This document shows positions 8,122-16,329 of a stretch of 64,000 bases of DNA, one piece after another. Position 1 is the first letter of the stretch. The number at the start of each line of letters is the position of its first letter. Location of the stretch: the NCBI RefSeq assembly GCF_900544955.1, contig NZ_UQXD01000001.1, positions 87,358 to 151,357 on the forward strand. The letters are read 5' to 3'. A model generated the notes under the pieces. It searched no databases. It saw only the letters and a list, made by a program, of their open reading frames with translations, and was not told the origin of the DNA. The position numbers and the translations under genes were made by a program. The stretch is from an uncultured Oscillibacter sp. Its GTDB lineage: Bacteria; Bacillota; Clostridia; Oscillospirales; Oscillospiraceae.

Positions 8122-9774
8122 ATGAAAAAACTCCTGTCCTGTCTGACGGCGCTGGCTTTGACGGCGGTCCTGGCGGTCCCCATGGCCGGGGCGTACAGCG
8201 ACATCCCCGCCGGAGGCGCCTTGTCGGAGGAGGTCTGGAAGGCCGTGGACTACGGCTTGATGAACGGCTACGCCCCCAACACCTTCGGCTATACGGACTC
8301 CATGACCCGGGCCCAGTTCGTCACGGTGGTGGGACGGATGCTGGGGTGGTTTGAGGGGGCCCAGACGGCGGAGGCCCACATCACCTCCGCCATGCAGGTG
8401 CCCCAGGATATCTCCGTCACCTACTGGAACGCCATCAGCGCCGCCGCCAAATACGACGTGGTGGACACCGACCGGGCCTTCCGCCCCGGCGAGGCCGTCA
8501 CCCGGGGGGAGATGGCGGAGATTCTGGTGCGGGCCCTGGGACTGAAGCCCGCCGCGGCCATTGCGGAAAAGGAGTCCGATCTGCCGTTTTCCGACGTGGC
8601 CCAGAGAAAGGGGTACATCGCCGTGGCCTATGCGGTGGGCATGACCAAAGGCACCTCCGCCACCACCTACGCCCCCGACGCCACCGCCACCCGGGCCCAG
8701 GCGGCGGCCATGCTGGTGCGCATCTATGAGAAGATCCACCAGGCGGCGGGCTTCGTCCATGGGTTCTACGCCCTGTCCTCGTACAGCCAATTGGACCTCG
8801 CCGGGCAGATGGACGCCGTCAGCGCCGGGTGGAGCCGGATGACCTGGGACGGGACCACGGCCCTGCTGTCCACCACCGGCGCCAACAGCAACGAGTACTA
8901 TGTCCCCACGGGATACCAGGAGGTAACCGATTACATGTCGGACCACCAGGTGGACTTCCACCTGAGCGTCTTTATGGAGGCGGGGGGCGGCCTGCGGGAG
9001 CTGCTGGCCTCCGCCGACGGCCGAAGCCAGGCGGTGGAACAGATTGTAAACGAGCTGACAGTGACCTACCAGGGCATCGGTCAAAACCCCTACAGCGGCG
9101 TCACCATCGACTTTGAGGGCCTGCGCAGCGCCCAGCGGGCGGATTTCACCGCCTTCCTCACGGAGCTCTCGGCGGCGGTGGACAAGTTGGACAAGTCTCT
9201 CTACGTCTGCGTGTCGCCGGCGCTCACCGGCGGGGCCTACTACGACGGCTACGACTACCGGGCCATCGGGGACCTGGCGGATAAGGTGATTCTCATGGCC
9301 TACGACTACGAGGCCCGGGACGCGGCTATCTATCTGGGCACCGCCGTGGCTTCCAGCCAGGGCTTTGCGGAGGCCACGAAAAATGCCCCTGCCGGGCAGG
9401 TGTTCTGGTCCCTTCTGGCCATCACCGACAGCCGCACCGGCGTCCGGGACCCGGAGAAGGTGCTGCTGGGGGTCAGCAGCAAAAATGTGGCCTGGGAGGT
9501 GGACGGGGAGGGCCGCCTGGTCTCCGCAAAGCCGGTGTACCTGGCCAATGACGCCGCCTACCAGTACATCCAGCAGGGTACCGCCGGCAGAAACGGCGCC
9601 TACGCCGTCTTCACCGCCGGGGACGGAAAGCGGTACTTCCTGTGGCTGGAGGACCCCCTGGTGAACCTGCGGTCCGCCAAGCTGCTGGGCGTCACCGGCG
9701 TCTCTCTCTGGCGATTGGGGACGCTGCCCATGTACGACGGCTGGAGCTGGCAGAGCCTGCTCCGCACCGCCTGA
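8122..9774 (+). CDS. SLH-domain glycoside hydrolase family 18 protein (spore/cell-wall hydrolase)
   Basis: A 550-aa secreted protein. Residues 1-23 are a signal peptide (MKKLLSCLTALALTAVLAVP...). Residues about 25-210 hold S-layer homology repeats (YSDIPAGGALSEEVWKAVDYG and two more copies). Residues about 215-550 form a GH18 barrel like YaaH/SleL spore cortex-fragment hydrolases, with the catalytic motif VTIDFEGL near residue 330 and LMAYDYEARD near 395. The ATG at 8122 has a GGGGGAG site and starts the signal peptide; the frame is open further upstream but this is not the likely start. SLH would anchor it to secondary wall polymers. Confidence 0.88.
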   Translation: MKKLLSCLTALALTAVLAVPMAGAYSDIPAGGALSEEVWKAVDYGLMNGYAPNTFGYTDSMTRAQFVTVVGRMLGWFEGAQTAEAHITSAMQVPQDISVTYWNAISAAAKYDVVDTDRAFRPGEAVTRGEMAEILVRALGLKPAAAIAEKESDLPFSDVAQRKGYIAVAYAVGMTKGTSATTYAPDATATRAQAAAMLVRIYEKIHQAAGFVHGFYALSSYSQLDLAGQMDAVSAGWSRMTWDGTTALLSTTGANSNEYYVPTGYQEVTDYMSDHQVDFHLSVFMEAGGGLRELLASADGRSQAVEQIVNELTVTYQGIGQNPYSGVTIDFEGLRSAQRADFTAFLTELSAAVDKLDKSLYVCVSPALTGGAYYDGYDYRAIGDLADKVILMAYDYEARDAAIYLGTAVASSQGFAEATKNAPAGQVFWSLLAITDSRTGVRDPEKVLLGVSSKNVAWEVDGEGRLVSAKPVYLANDAAYQYIQQGTAGRNGAYAVFTAGDGKRYFLWLEDPLVNLRSAKLLGVTGVSLWRLGTLPMYDGWSWQSLLRTA

Positions 9775-9807
9775 GGGCGCCCCGAAGTACCCACAGAAAA
9801 CGAAACA

Positions 9808-9833
9808 GGAGCCGCCCGGGTGGGCGGCTCCTT
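9808..9833. terminator. Terminator between convergent GH18 and recombinase genes
   Basis: The stem AGGAGCCGCCC / GGGCGGCTCCT is followed by TTTAGTCTTT on the plus strand and abuts the minus-strand recombinase stop. Confidence 0.7.
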
Positions 9834-10840
9834 TAGTCTTTCTTCGGTTTCTTCACATGTGACAAGGGGTTTGCCTTTGCAGCCACTCGAAGGGATTCGT
9901 TGTCGATATGGGTGTAGATCTCCGTGGTGTTCAGGTGGTCGTGGCCCAGCACCTCCTGAACCGCCCGGACGTCCACGCCGTTTTGCAGCATCAGTGTGGC
10001 GGCGGTGTGGCGCAGCTTGTGGGAGGAGTACTGGCTGCTGTCCAGCCCGGCGGCGCCCAGCCGCTTTTTCACCATGGCGTGGACCGTGGAACGGCTGATC
10101 CGCTCGTTCTGTGCGGAGAGGAACAGGGCGTCCTGGTCCCGGCCTGTGATGGGCCGCCGCACCGCCAGATACCGCTGGAGGGCGTCCTGGCAGGCGTCGT
10201 TGAGGTAGATGATGCGGACCTTGTTGCCCTTGCCCAAAACCCGCAGGGCGTCGTCCTGAATGTCCCGGAGGTTCAAGCCCACCAGCTCGCTGATCCGCAG
10301 CCCGCAGTTGAGGAACAGCGTCAAGATGCAGTAGTCCCGCTCCTGGTTTTTCCCATCCACTGACCCCAGCAGCTGGAGGCTCTCATCCAGGGTCAGATAT
10401 TTGGGCAGGGTTTTGCGGAGCTTGGGCGAGTCGATATCTTTGACAGGATTTTCACGAAGTAGGTGCATCTTGTTGGTGAGGTAGTTGTAAAAGGACCGGA
10501 TGGTGGCGATTTTCCGGGCCCGAGAGGCGGCGTTCAGGCCGTAGTCCGAACGGGGGCTGTTCAGGTTGCGGACCCGGTCCCGGCTGAGATAGGTCATGTA
10601 GCCGTAGATGTCCGTCAGCGTGACGGAGGCCACGAATTCCAGATCCACGTCCAGAATGTCGATCTCGTCCAGAGCTTTGCCCGCCAGCGCCGGGTCCCGG
10701 AGCTGCTTGAGATAGCGGAAGAAATTCCGCAGGTCCAGGAAGTATTCGTCCACGGTGCGCCTGGAATGGGCCTTGATGGTCTCATGGTAGGATAGAAAGT
10801 CCCGCAGAATCTGCGGCGCCTCGGTGCGGTAATCTGCCAT
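9833..10840 (-). CDS. Tyrosine recombinase (XerC/XerD-like)
   Basis: A 335-aa phage-integrase-family recombinase. The N-terminal SAM-like DNA-binding domain spans about 1-130. The catalytic set is complete: Arg182 (LRISEL), His274/Arg277 (HKLRH), His300 (LGHD) and Tyr309 (TEIYTH). A second family member (xerD) lies at 62066-62953, so this one could be the XerC partner for dif resolution, or an orphan recombinase. It is longer than XerC (about 300 aa) because of an insertion around residues 45-75. No clear Shine-Dalgarno site is seen before the ATG. An AT-rich perfect palindrome lies about 110 bp upstream. Confidence 0.88.
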   Translation of the reverse strand: MADYRTEAPQILRDFLSYHETIKAHSRRTVDEYFLDLRNFFRYLKQLRDPALAGKALDEIDILDVDLEFVASVTLTDIYGYMTYLSRDRVRNLNSPRSDYGLNAASRARKIATIRSFYNYLTNKMHLLRENPVKDIDSPKLRKTLPKYLTLDESLQLLGSVDGKNQERDYCILTLFLNCGLRISELVGLNLRDIQDDALRVLGKGNKVRIIYLNDACQDALQRYLAVRRPITGRDQDALFLSAQNERISRSTVHAMVKKRLGAAGLDSSQYSSHKLRHTAATLMLQNGVDVRAVQEVLGHDHLNTTEIYTHIDNESLRVAAKANPLSHVKKPKKD

Positions 10841-10948
10841 AGTACAATTGGAAGTATTGTCCCGGCGGCGAACCGGAAAAGTGCAGCCCCGCGGCCGCGG
10901 CGCTCCGGCGCCGGGTCTTTGCGGAGAAGCCCGGTTTGCCCTCCCCTA

Positions 10949-10978
10949 GATTGAACAAAATTTTTATTTTGTTCAATC
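10949..10978. promoter_or_regulatory. Perfect 13-bp inverted repeat, operator-like
   Basis: The arms GATTGAACAAAAT and ATTTTGTTCAATC are separated by TTTT, in otherwise very GC-rich DNA between the recombinase and a small plus-strand ORF. No T-tract follows in either direction, so a protein-binding site is likelier than a terminator. Its core AACAAAA-N6-TTTTGTT recurs at 50379-50398. Confidence 0.5.
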
Positions 10979-11078
10979 GCTACAATCCTCCCTTTGCCTC
11001 CTTCCCGTCAAGTCTCATTCATAAAACGGCCCGGTTCGGGCCAAGCTAGTCCCATCAAAAAGGAACGGATGATGGTTC

Positions 11079-11294
11079 ATGAGTCTGATCCCCTGTACCA
11101 GCGCGTGTATCTACCAGGCCGACGGCGTGTGCACCCTGGACAGCGCGGCCGCCGCCGGCGTGCCGTCCCTGGGCGGCGCCTGCGTCCATTTTATTCCGTC
11201 GGACGCAGCGCGGCTCGGATTGCCTCACCGATATTGCGCACCGGAAGCAGCTGCAATCCGGGAAACGCCTCCACCGCCCGGTGAGACGGAATGA
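11079..11294 (+). CDS. Small Cys-containing protein of unknown function
   Basis: A 71-aa ORF beginning MSLIPCTSACIYQADGVCTLD, with Cys at 6, 10 and 18 and again in GGACVHFIPS (about 31-41). The Cys spacing suggests metal binding or disulfides. AAGGA lies 14 nt upstream of the ATG. Only the first 41 residues look like protein; the rest runs antisense over the end of radA and may reflect a lost stop codon. No function can be assigned. Confidence 0.5.
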   Translation: MSLIPCTSACIYQADGVCTLDSAAAAGVPSLGGACVHFIPSDAARLGLPHRYCAPEAAAIRETPPPPGETE

Positions 11295-12564
11295 CGCACT
11301 TCCGGAACCCCAGCCGCTGGACCTCCGAAATCCGCTGGGCCAGCTGGCTGACGGTCCGCAGCTCCCCAGTCAGCCCCACCTCCCCGATGGCCACCAGGTC
11401 GCTGGGCACCGGCCGGTCCAGATAGCTGGAGGCCAGGGCGATCACCGCCGCCAGGTCTGCGGCGGGCTCGTCCAAGGAGAGGCCGCCGATGATGTTCAGA
11501 TAGGCGTCGCAGGCGGACACCTTTAGTCCGCCCCGCTTTTCCAGCACCGCCAGCAGCATGGCGGCCCGGTTGTAGTCAAAGCCGTTGCTGGTGCGGCGGG
11601 GATTGCCGCCGGCAGAGCCTACCACCAGGGCCTGAATCTCCGCCAGCACTGGCCGCACCCCCTCCATCACGCAGGTGACGCAGGTGCCCGGAGCGTCCTC
11701 CGGACGGCCGGAGAGCAGCATTTCCGAGGGGTTCTCCACCTCCGTCAGCCCCGCGTCCCGCATCTCAAAGACGCCGATCTCGTTGGTGGCGCCGAAGCGG
11801 TTTTTCGCCGCCCGGAGAATGCGGTAGGAGGTGTGCTGGTCCCCCTCGAAGTACAGCACGCAGTCCACCATGTGCTCCAGCACCTTGGGCCCCGCGATAG
11901 AGCCCTCCTTATTCACGTGGCCGATGACGAACACCGTCACCTCCTGGCCCTTGGCCAGCTGCATCAGGGCCATGGTGCAGTCCTTCACCTGGCTGACACT
12001 GCCCGCCGGGGACTCCAGCGCGGCGTTGTACAGCGTCTGGATGGAGTCCACGATCAAAACGTCCGGCTTCTCCGCCGCCACGGATTCCAGCAGGTCCCCC
12101 AGGCTGGTCTCGGAGATGACGAACAGACTGGGGCTGTCCACCCGCAGCCGCTTGGCCCGCAGCTTCAGCTGGTGCTCGGACTCCTCTCCAGATACATACA
12201 GGACCTTGGAAAACTCGCACAGCTTGCTGCAAATCTGCAGCATCAGCGTGGACTTCCCGATGCCGGGGGCGCCACCCACCAGCACCAGGGAGCCCTTCAC
12301 CGCGCCGCCGCCCAGCACCCGGTCCAGCTCCCCCATGCCGGTGGGAAAGCGGATCTCCTCGTCCGCCTGGAGGTCCGTCACCGGGCAGGCCCGGCGGACG
12401 GACTGGGCGGCCCGGACGGTCCGGCTGCCGCTCTTGGCCAGGGCCTTGGGGGCCTCCGGCTGCTCCACGATGGTATTCCAGGCGCCGCAGGCGGGGCACT
12501 TCCCCGCCCACTTCGGCGTCTCGTTGCCGCACTCCGTACAGTAAAACATGGTTTTTGCCTTCAT
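11191..12564 (-). CDS. radA: DNA repair protein RadA
   Basis: RecA-like ATPase with a Lon-like domain that helps process recombination intermediates. The 457-aa protein has an N-terminal zinc finger (CTEC ... CPAC, residues 8-25), Walker A GGAPGIGKST near residue 96, the RadA-specific KNRFG motif near 250 and a C-terminal Lon-protease-like domain. The frame is open upstream, but the ATG at 12564 gives the conserved MKAKTMFYC start and overlaps the cwlD stop by 4 nt (ATGA), suggesting translational coupling. Confidence 0.96.
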   Translation of the reverse strand: MKAKTMFYCTECGNETPKWAGKCPACGAWNTIVEQPEAPKALAKSGSRTVRAAQSVRRACPVTDLQADEEIRFPTGMGELDRVLGGGAVKGSLVLVGGAPGIGKSTLMLQICSKLCEFSKVLYVSGEESEHQLKLRAKRLRVDSPSLFVISETSLGDLLESVAAEKPDVLIVDSIQTLYNAALESPAGSVSQVKDCTMALMQLAKGQEVTVFVIGHVNKEGSIAGPKVLEHMVDCVLYFEGDQHTSYRILRAAKNRFGATNEIGVFEMRDAGLTEVENPSEMLLSGRPEDAPGTCVTCVMEGVRPVLAEIQALVVGSAGGNPRRTSNGFDYNRAAMLLAVLEKRGGLKVSACDAYLNIIGGLSLDEPAADLAAVIALASSYLDRPVPSDLVAIGEVGLTGELRTVSQLAQRISEVQRLGFRKCVIPSHRAVEAFPGLQLLPVRNIGEAIRAALRPTE

Positions 12565-13301
12565 GACTCTCCCTCTCCGGCCATGCCTCGCAGGAATCCT
12601 GCGGTGATGGCGGCGGCCAGCTTTCGTTGATGGTCTGCCTGCTGGAGCAGCTCGGTCTCCCCAGGGTTGGAGAGGAATCCGCACTCCACCAGAATGCCCG
12701 GGACCAGCGCGTTCTTCATCAGATAGATGCTGGGGCCGATGGGCTTGGCGGCCTTGGCCCGCTCCGTGTTGATGGCCTCGTTCAGCGCCTCCTGCACCGC
12801 TTCGGCCAGATCATCCGCCCCCGGCTGGCCGTTCCAGAAGACCTGGGCGCCGTGGGTGACGGTGGAGGACGGCAGGCTGTTCTGGTGGACGCTGAGCAAA
12901 ACGGCGTTCTCCGTGCCGTTGACCAGGTTTACCCGGTTTTTCAGGTCCGAGACCTTCTTCTCCCGGGCGGAATCGGCGCCCTCGCTGTGGATGGACACGT
13001 CCTCCTGCCGGGTCATGCGGGTCTGCCAGCCGGAAAACCGCAGCAGGTCGTTCACCCGCAGGGCCACCTCCAGGTTGAGCCGGCTCTCCTCCACCCCACC
13101 GGAGGAGACGGCACCGCCGTCCTCCCCGCCGTGGCCCGGGTCCACCACCACGGTGATGGGCACCCCCTCCCGGACGGCGAACACTGGCGCCGCGGGCGCG
13201 TGGCCATACCACAGCACGGCCCCCAGCCCCACGAATACCGCCAGCAGCAGCGCCGCCAGGCGCAGATGAATCCTTCGAATACAGACGATCACAGGCAACA
13301 C
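12561..13301 (-). CDS. cwlD: Germination-type N-acetylmuramoyl-L-alanine amidase CwlD
   Basis: Cleaves peptide side chains from muramic acid so that muramic delta-lactam of spore cortex can form. The 246-aa protein has an N-terminal membrane anchor (about residues 12-32) and an Amidase_3 domain with zinc-site motifs DPGHGGEDGG (His57), GVEESRLN (Glu71 region) and LLSVHQNS, then LVECGFLSNP. It precedes radA in an overlapping two-gene unit and has a sigma-E-like promoter, as expected for a mother-cell gene. Confidence 0.93.
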   Translation of the reverse strand: MLPVIVCIRRIHLRLAALLLAVFVGLGAVLWYGHAPAAPVFAVREGVPITVVVDPGHGGEDGGAVSSGGVEESRLNLEVALRVNDLLRFSGWQTRMTRQEDVSIHSEGADSAREKKVSDLKNRVNLVNGTENAVLLSVHQNSLPSSTVTHGAQVFWNGQPGADDLAEAVQEALNEAINTERAKAAKPIGPSIYLMKNALVPGILVECGFLSNPGETELLQQADHQRKLAAAITAGFLRGMAGEGES

Positions 13302-13310
13302 CCCCTTGGG

Positions 13311-13339
13311 AGGGTATGTGCCCCAGCGGTTCCATATGC
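13311..13339 (-). promoter_or_regulatory. Sigma-E-like promoter of cwlD
   Basis: On the minus strand, GCATATG (13339-13333) and CATACCCT (13318-13311) are separated by 14 nt. The -10 box starts about 17 nt before the cwlD start, close to a mother-cell sigma-E consensus. Confidence 0.55.
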
Positions 13340-13463
13340 CAGATTATAGCGCCTCCGGCGCCGGAAATCAAGGGCAGGCTCCTCCCGTCCCCTGGGCGCA
13401 TATAGTGGATTGAGCGCATGGCATTCCGTGCGCCACCTTTTCAAAAGGAGGAATCCATTGAGA

Positions 13464-13919
13464 ATGGAGAACCAGAATCCATCCGCCACGTCCTGCGGCT
13501 CCGACAAGGGCTCCCTGCCCGGCTGCTGCGCTTCGCTGGCGTTTCCGTTTGTTCCCATGCAGGAGCCCAACCCCGTCCGGTACAGCCGGATGGAGGCCCT
13601 GCAGACCGGCACCCTCTTCCCCGGACTGGACCTGCCCTTCAAGGCCGCCATTCAGCAAAAGACCAAGATGGCCAACACCGCCCTGGTGGAGCTGATGGCC
13701 CTGGACTTTGCCATTGACGAGCTGGGACTGTACCTGGTGACCCACGCCCAGGACCAGGAGGTGCTCCAGCTGTATTGGTCCTATATCAAGCTGGCCCGGG
13801 AGGGCCGGGAGAAATATCAGAAGATGTACGGCCCCCTCATGCAGACGGACCTGACCCCCGAAGACGGCTACGCCTGGCTGAAGGACCCCTGGCCCTGGGA
13901 TGAAGGAGGGAACGACTGA
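13464..13919 (+). CDS. cotJAB: CotJA-CotJB fusion, spore coat protein
   Basis: A 151-aa protein joining two coat proteins normally made by separate genes. Residues about 20-65 match CotJA (YSRMEALQTGTLFPGLDLPF). Residues about 70-150 match CotJB (LMALDFAIDELGLYLVTH ... YGPL ... DPWPWDE). No stop or start separates the parts. AAGGAGG (13445-13451) is 12 nt before the ATG and 6 nt before an in-frame TTG at 13458, so TTG may be the true start. Its stop overlaps the cotJC ATG (TGATG). A CATATAGT at 13399-13406 resembles a sigma-E/K -10 box but has no good -35. Confidence 0.85.
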   Translation: MENQNPSATSCGSDKGSLPGCCASLAFPFVPMQEPNPVRYSRMEALQTGTLFPGLDLPFKAAIQQKTKMANTALVELMALDFAIDELGLYLVTHAQDQEVLQLYWSYIKLAREGREKYQKMYGPLMQTDLTPEDGYAWLKDPWPWDEGGND

Positions 13920-14103
13920 TGTTTGTATATGAGAAAAAGCTCCAGTACCCAGTGAAGATCAAGAACACCAACCCCAAGCTGGCGTCGGTCATCATCTCCC
14001 AGTACGGCGGCCCCGACGGAGAGCTGGGTGCCTCCCTGCGGTATCTGAGCCAGCGCTATACCATGCCCTACCCGGAGCTGAAGGCCTTGCTGACGGATAT
14101 CGG
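13919..14103 (+). CDS. cotJC: cotJC 5' part (codons 1-61), interrupted by a 27-kb element
   Basis: Encodes the N-terminal 61 residues of CotJC, a manganese-catalase-like coat protein: MFVYEKKLQYPVKIK ... YGGPDGELGASLRYLSQRY ... LLTDI. After 14103 the match stops and the frame runs into element DNA to a stop at 14219-14221 (100-aa product). The continuation GTEELGHLEM appears only at 41209. As it stands the product lacks the ligand-bearing EE/H helix and should be inactive. The start overlaps the cotJAB stop, so the operon order cotJA-JB-JC is kept. Confidence 0.93.
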
Positions 14104-15708
14104 TGCATCGGAGGTTTCCTGCACCCCCTTCTGGGCGCGGGATTCCACAGAGCCGTCCAGCAGGAAATACCACCGGGCGGGCAAGTTTTTCAGAGCGACC
14201 TCCACCCTGCCGTCGGCGTAAACCGTCATGCGCTCCAAGAGCTGTCCGCAGAAATCGTCCGGCTTTTCTTCGGTGACAATCTTGCGGATGGCTGATTTTA
14301 TGTCCTGGCAGGCATCCTTGGCGCTGGCATCCAGCTTCCGACGCAGCTCGATGGCCTCCAGATTCTCCGTTAACGCTGCGATTGTAACGTCATAGCGCTG
14401 GTTCATAAATTGATAGTCTTCCCTGGAGATGAATTGGTTCAAAAATCCCTCCAGGGTCTTTTGCTTTTTCTGACGCGTTTCCTCTAGCTCCCGCTCCATG
14501 CGCCGGATCTCGGCGTTGTCATCCTCCTGCGTGTCTTTCAGCACCGTTTCCACGGTGCGGGTGAGGTTCTCTATGACGGCCTCTTTGTCCATTGGAACCG
14601 ATTCAATGGCGCGGCGTACGATGTCCAGGGCCACCTCCTCCCGAATCTGCCGCCCAATCTCACAGCCCATCGGGTTGCCTTGGGCATCGGTGTGGAGCTT
14701 GCCCTCGATGGTGGCCTTGCCGCAGCGCCAGACCTTCTTGGTTTTTCCGGAGCCGGTCTTCTTTTTTCGGGACAAGAAGCTGCTGCCGCAACTTCCGCAC
14801 TTGATTTTGCCGGAGAGCGGATAGCGATTGCCATGCCCATTGTCGGTGGCCGTATTGTGGCGGCTGCGGCGTGCCAGCTCCCGCTGTACCGCGTCCCAAG
14901 TCTCCCGGTCGATGATCGCCTCATGGTGGTCCCGGAGAACAACAAGTGCCTCCTGTCCCCTGTTGTACTTTTTTTGATGGCTGAGGAAATCTGGCGTGTA
15001 GGTCTTTTTCTGAATCAGGTCACCGCAGTATTTCTCATTTTTCAGAATCTTATGCACCGTTGCGCTGGACCACTTCAGATTGCCCCGGCTGGACAAAATG
15101 CCTTCCTCCCGCAGCTCCTTGGCAATGGTGGGACAGCCTTTGTGCTCTACCAGGTATTTGTGAAAAATATAGCGCACAACGGCGGCCCCCTCGGGATTCA
15201 CCGTCATGCAGCCATCTTTCACGTCATAGCCCAGCAGCTCCCGCCCAAAGACAACCCCCTGCTCCATCCGCTGTGTCTGCCCCCACTTGACCCGCTCCGA
15301 GGTCTTGCGGCTCTCGTCCTGGGCCATGGAGGACATGATGGTGAGCCGCAGCTCGCCGTCCGTGTCCAGGGTGTTGATGTTGTCCAGCAGGAAGAAGATC
15401 CCCACCCCGCGTTTTCGCAGCTCCCGGGTGTATTCCAGCGTGTCCACGGTGTTACGGGCAAACCGGCTGACTTCCTTTGTGATAATGAGGTCGATTTTCC
15501 CCTCCCGCGCCGCTGCAATCATCTGGTTAAACCGCTTGCGCTTTTTGGTGCTGGTTCCGGACAGGCCTTCGTCTGCGTAAATCTCCTGCAGCTCCCAGTC
15601 CGGGTTTCGTTCGATGCAGGAGCGGAAATAGCTCTGCTGGCTCTCAAAGGAATTTGCCTGGTCGTCCTTGTCGGTAGACACACGGCAGTAAGCCGCCACT
15701 CGAATCAT
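14068..15708 (-). CDS. Large serine recombinase of the cotJC element
   Basis: About 546 aa. Order: resolvase-type catalytic domain (1-150, nucleophile Ser in AAYCRVSTDKDDQ, then DEGLSGTS and EVSRFARN), recombinase domain (about 165-265, GYDVKDGCMTVNP ...), zinc ribbon (KIKCGSCGSSF ... WRCG, about 300-345), a long coiled coil (about 385-470), and a variable tail. The ATG at 15708 has GGAGG at 7 nt. This is the SpoIVCA/SprA/TnpX type that excises elements. The ORF crosses attL at 14103/14102: its last 12 codons and its TAG stop lie in antisense cotJC DNA, so its C-terminus would change after excision. No disruption is seen. Confidence 0.95.
   Translation of the reverse strand: MIRVAAYCRVSTDKDDQANSFESQQSYFRSCIERNPDWELQEIYADEGLSGTSTKKRKRFNQMIAAAREGKIDLIITKEVSRFARNTVDTLEYTRELRKRGVGIFFLLDNINTLDTDGELRLTIMSSMAQDESRKTSERVKWGQTQRMEQGVVFGRELLGYDVKDGCMTVNPEGAAVVRYIFHKYLVEHKGCPTIAKELREEGILSSRGNLKWSSATVHKILKNEKYCGDLIQKKTYTPDFLSHQKKYNRGQEALVVLRDHHEAIIDRETWDAVQRELARRSRHNTATDNGHGNRYPLSGKIKCGSCGSSFLSRKKKTGSGKTKKVWRCGKATIEGKLHTDAQGNPMGCEIGRQIREEVALDIVRRAIESVPMDKEAVIENLTRTVETVLKDTQEDDNAEIRRMERELEETRQKKQKTLEGFLNQFISREDYQFMNQRYDVTIAALTENLEAIELRRKLDASAKDACQDIKSAIRKIVTEEKPDDFCGQLLERMTVYADGRVEVALKNLPARWYFLLDGSVESRAQKGVQETSDAPISVSKAFSSG
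14079..14126 (+). other. attL of the cotJC element
   Basis: Left junction. Bases up to 14101 are cotJC, GG at 14102-14103 is the shared crossover dinucleotide, and 14104-14126 is the right arm of the inferred attP. The matching GG at the right junction is 41209-41210. The call rests on restored CotJC sequence and on attP symmetry. Confidence 0.85.
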
Positions 15709-15795
15709 AATATCGCCTCCTTTCTGCAAATCATACGATAAAACCAAGCGGTTAACTAATGTGCCAGCTCAAAATAGATGTAATGTAAACTTGCT

Positions 15796-15963
15796 TTAAT
15801 GCTGCTGTTTTTCCAATTGTAATATGCAATCTTCCATTTGTTGACTGGTCAGGATCTCTCTTTTTTGGAGGGCGCACAGAATGGCCCTCTGATACTTCAG
15901 TAGATATTCCGAATTTGCTAATGCGTCTCCTTGGCACTCCAAATACTTCGCTTTTTTGATCAT
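15796..15963 (-). CDS. 55-aa protein next to the recombinase; candidate directionality factor
   Basis: A small basic, probably helical protein: MIKKAKYLECQGD at the start, then ALANSEYLLKYQRAILCAL and a SHOCT-like tail (REILTSQQMEDCILQLE). A GGGAGGAGGGGG site precedes the ATG at 15963; an in-frame ATG at 16017 has a weaker site. It lies 87 nt upstream of the recombinase in the same orientation. Serine-integrase directionality factors such as SprB of SPbeta are small proteins of similar size, which makes this a candidate, but no sequence similarity can be claimed. Confidence 0.55.
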   Translation of the reverse strand: MIKKAKYLECQGDALANSEYLLKYQRAILCALQKREILTSQQMEDCILQLEKQQH

Positions 15964-16163
15964 TCTGCATATCCCCCTCCTCCCAGCTTTATGCGAAACA
16001 ACAGCTGAACTTGCCATGAAAGTTGCCGTTCCTCTCGGACACGGTTTCCAACCCCTTCTGCTAAGACGCCGTGTGCAGCCCCTTGGCGCGCTACCGCTAT
16101 GGCATGCGCAGCGGGTCTCGGCGTACTTCCCCGGAGTAGTATTCTGCCCGAACGGTCATTAAG

Positions 16164-16202
16164 TTGTGCCAAATGAATCAACAATAGATTCATTCGGCAC
16201 AA
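16164..16202. repeat. Inverted repeat upstream of the 55-aa gene
   Basis: A 16-bp arm TTGTGCCAAATGAATC and its near-perfect complement (one mismatch) surround AACAATA. It lies about 200 bp upstream of the 55-aa gene and before the DUF6076 pseudogene; no T-tract follows. The rest of 15964-16329 holds no gene I can support. Confidence 0.5.
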
Positions 16203-16329
16203 TGAGCATAGCAAACGTTTGATATACCACATCTGTTGAGACTGACTTTACCACGGAGGAAATGCAATAAAAGCCTTGTTTTGCATGAGTTTTAACGGAA
16301 AAAAATGAATTGACGATGGACAGCGGCTT

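Noticed and set aside
10949..10978. Terminator
   Set aside because: No T-tract on either side and it lies upstream of both neighbouring genes, so an operator is likelier.
13410..13463. Upstream ATG start for cotJAB
   Set aside because: It lies ahead of the ribosome-binding site AAGGAGG and would translate through it; ATG 13464 or TTG 13458 fits better.
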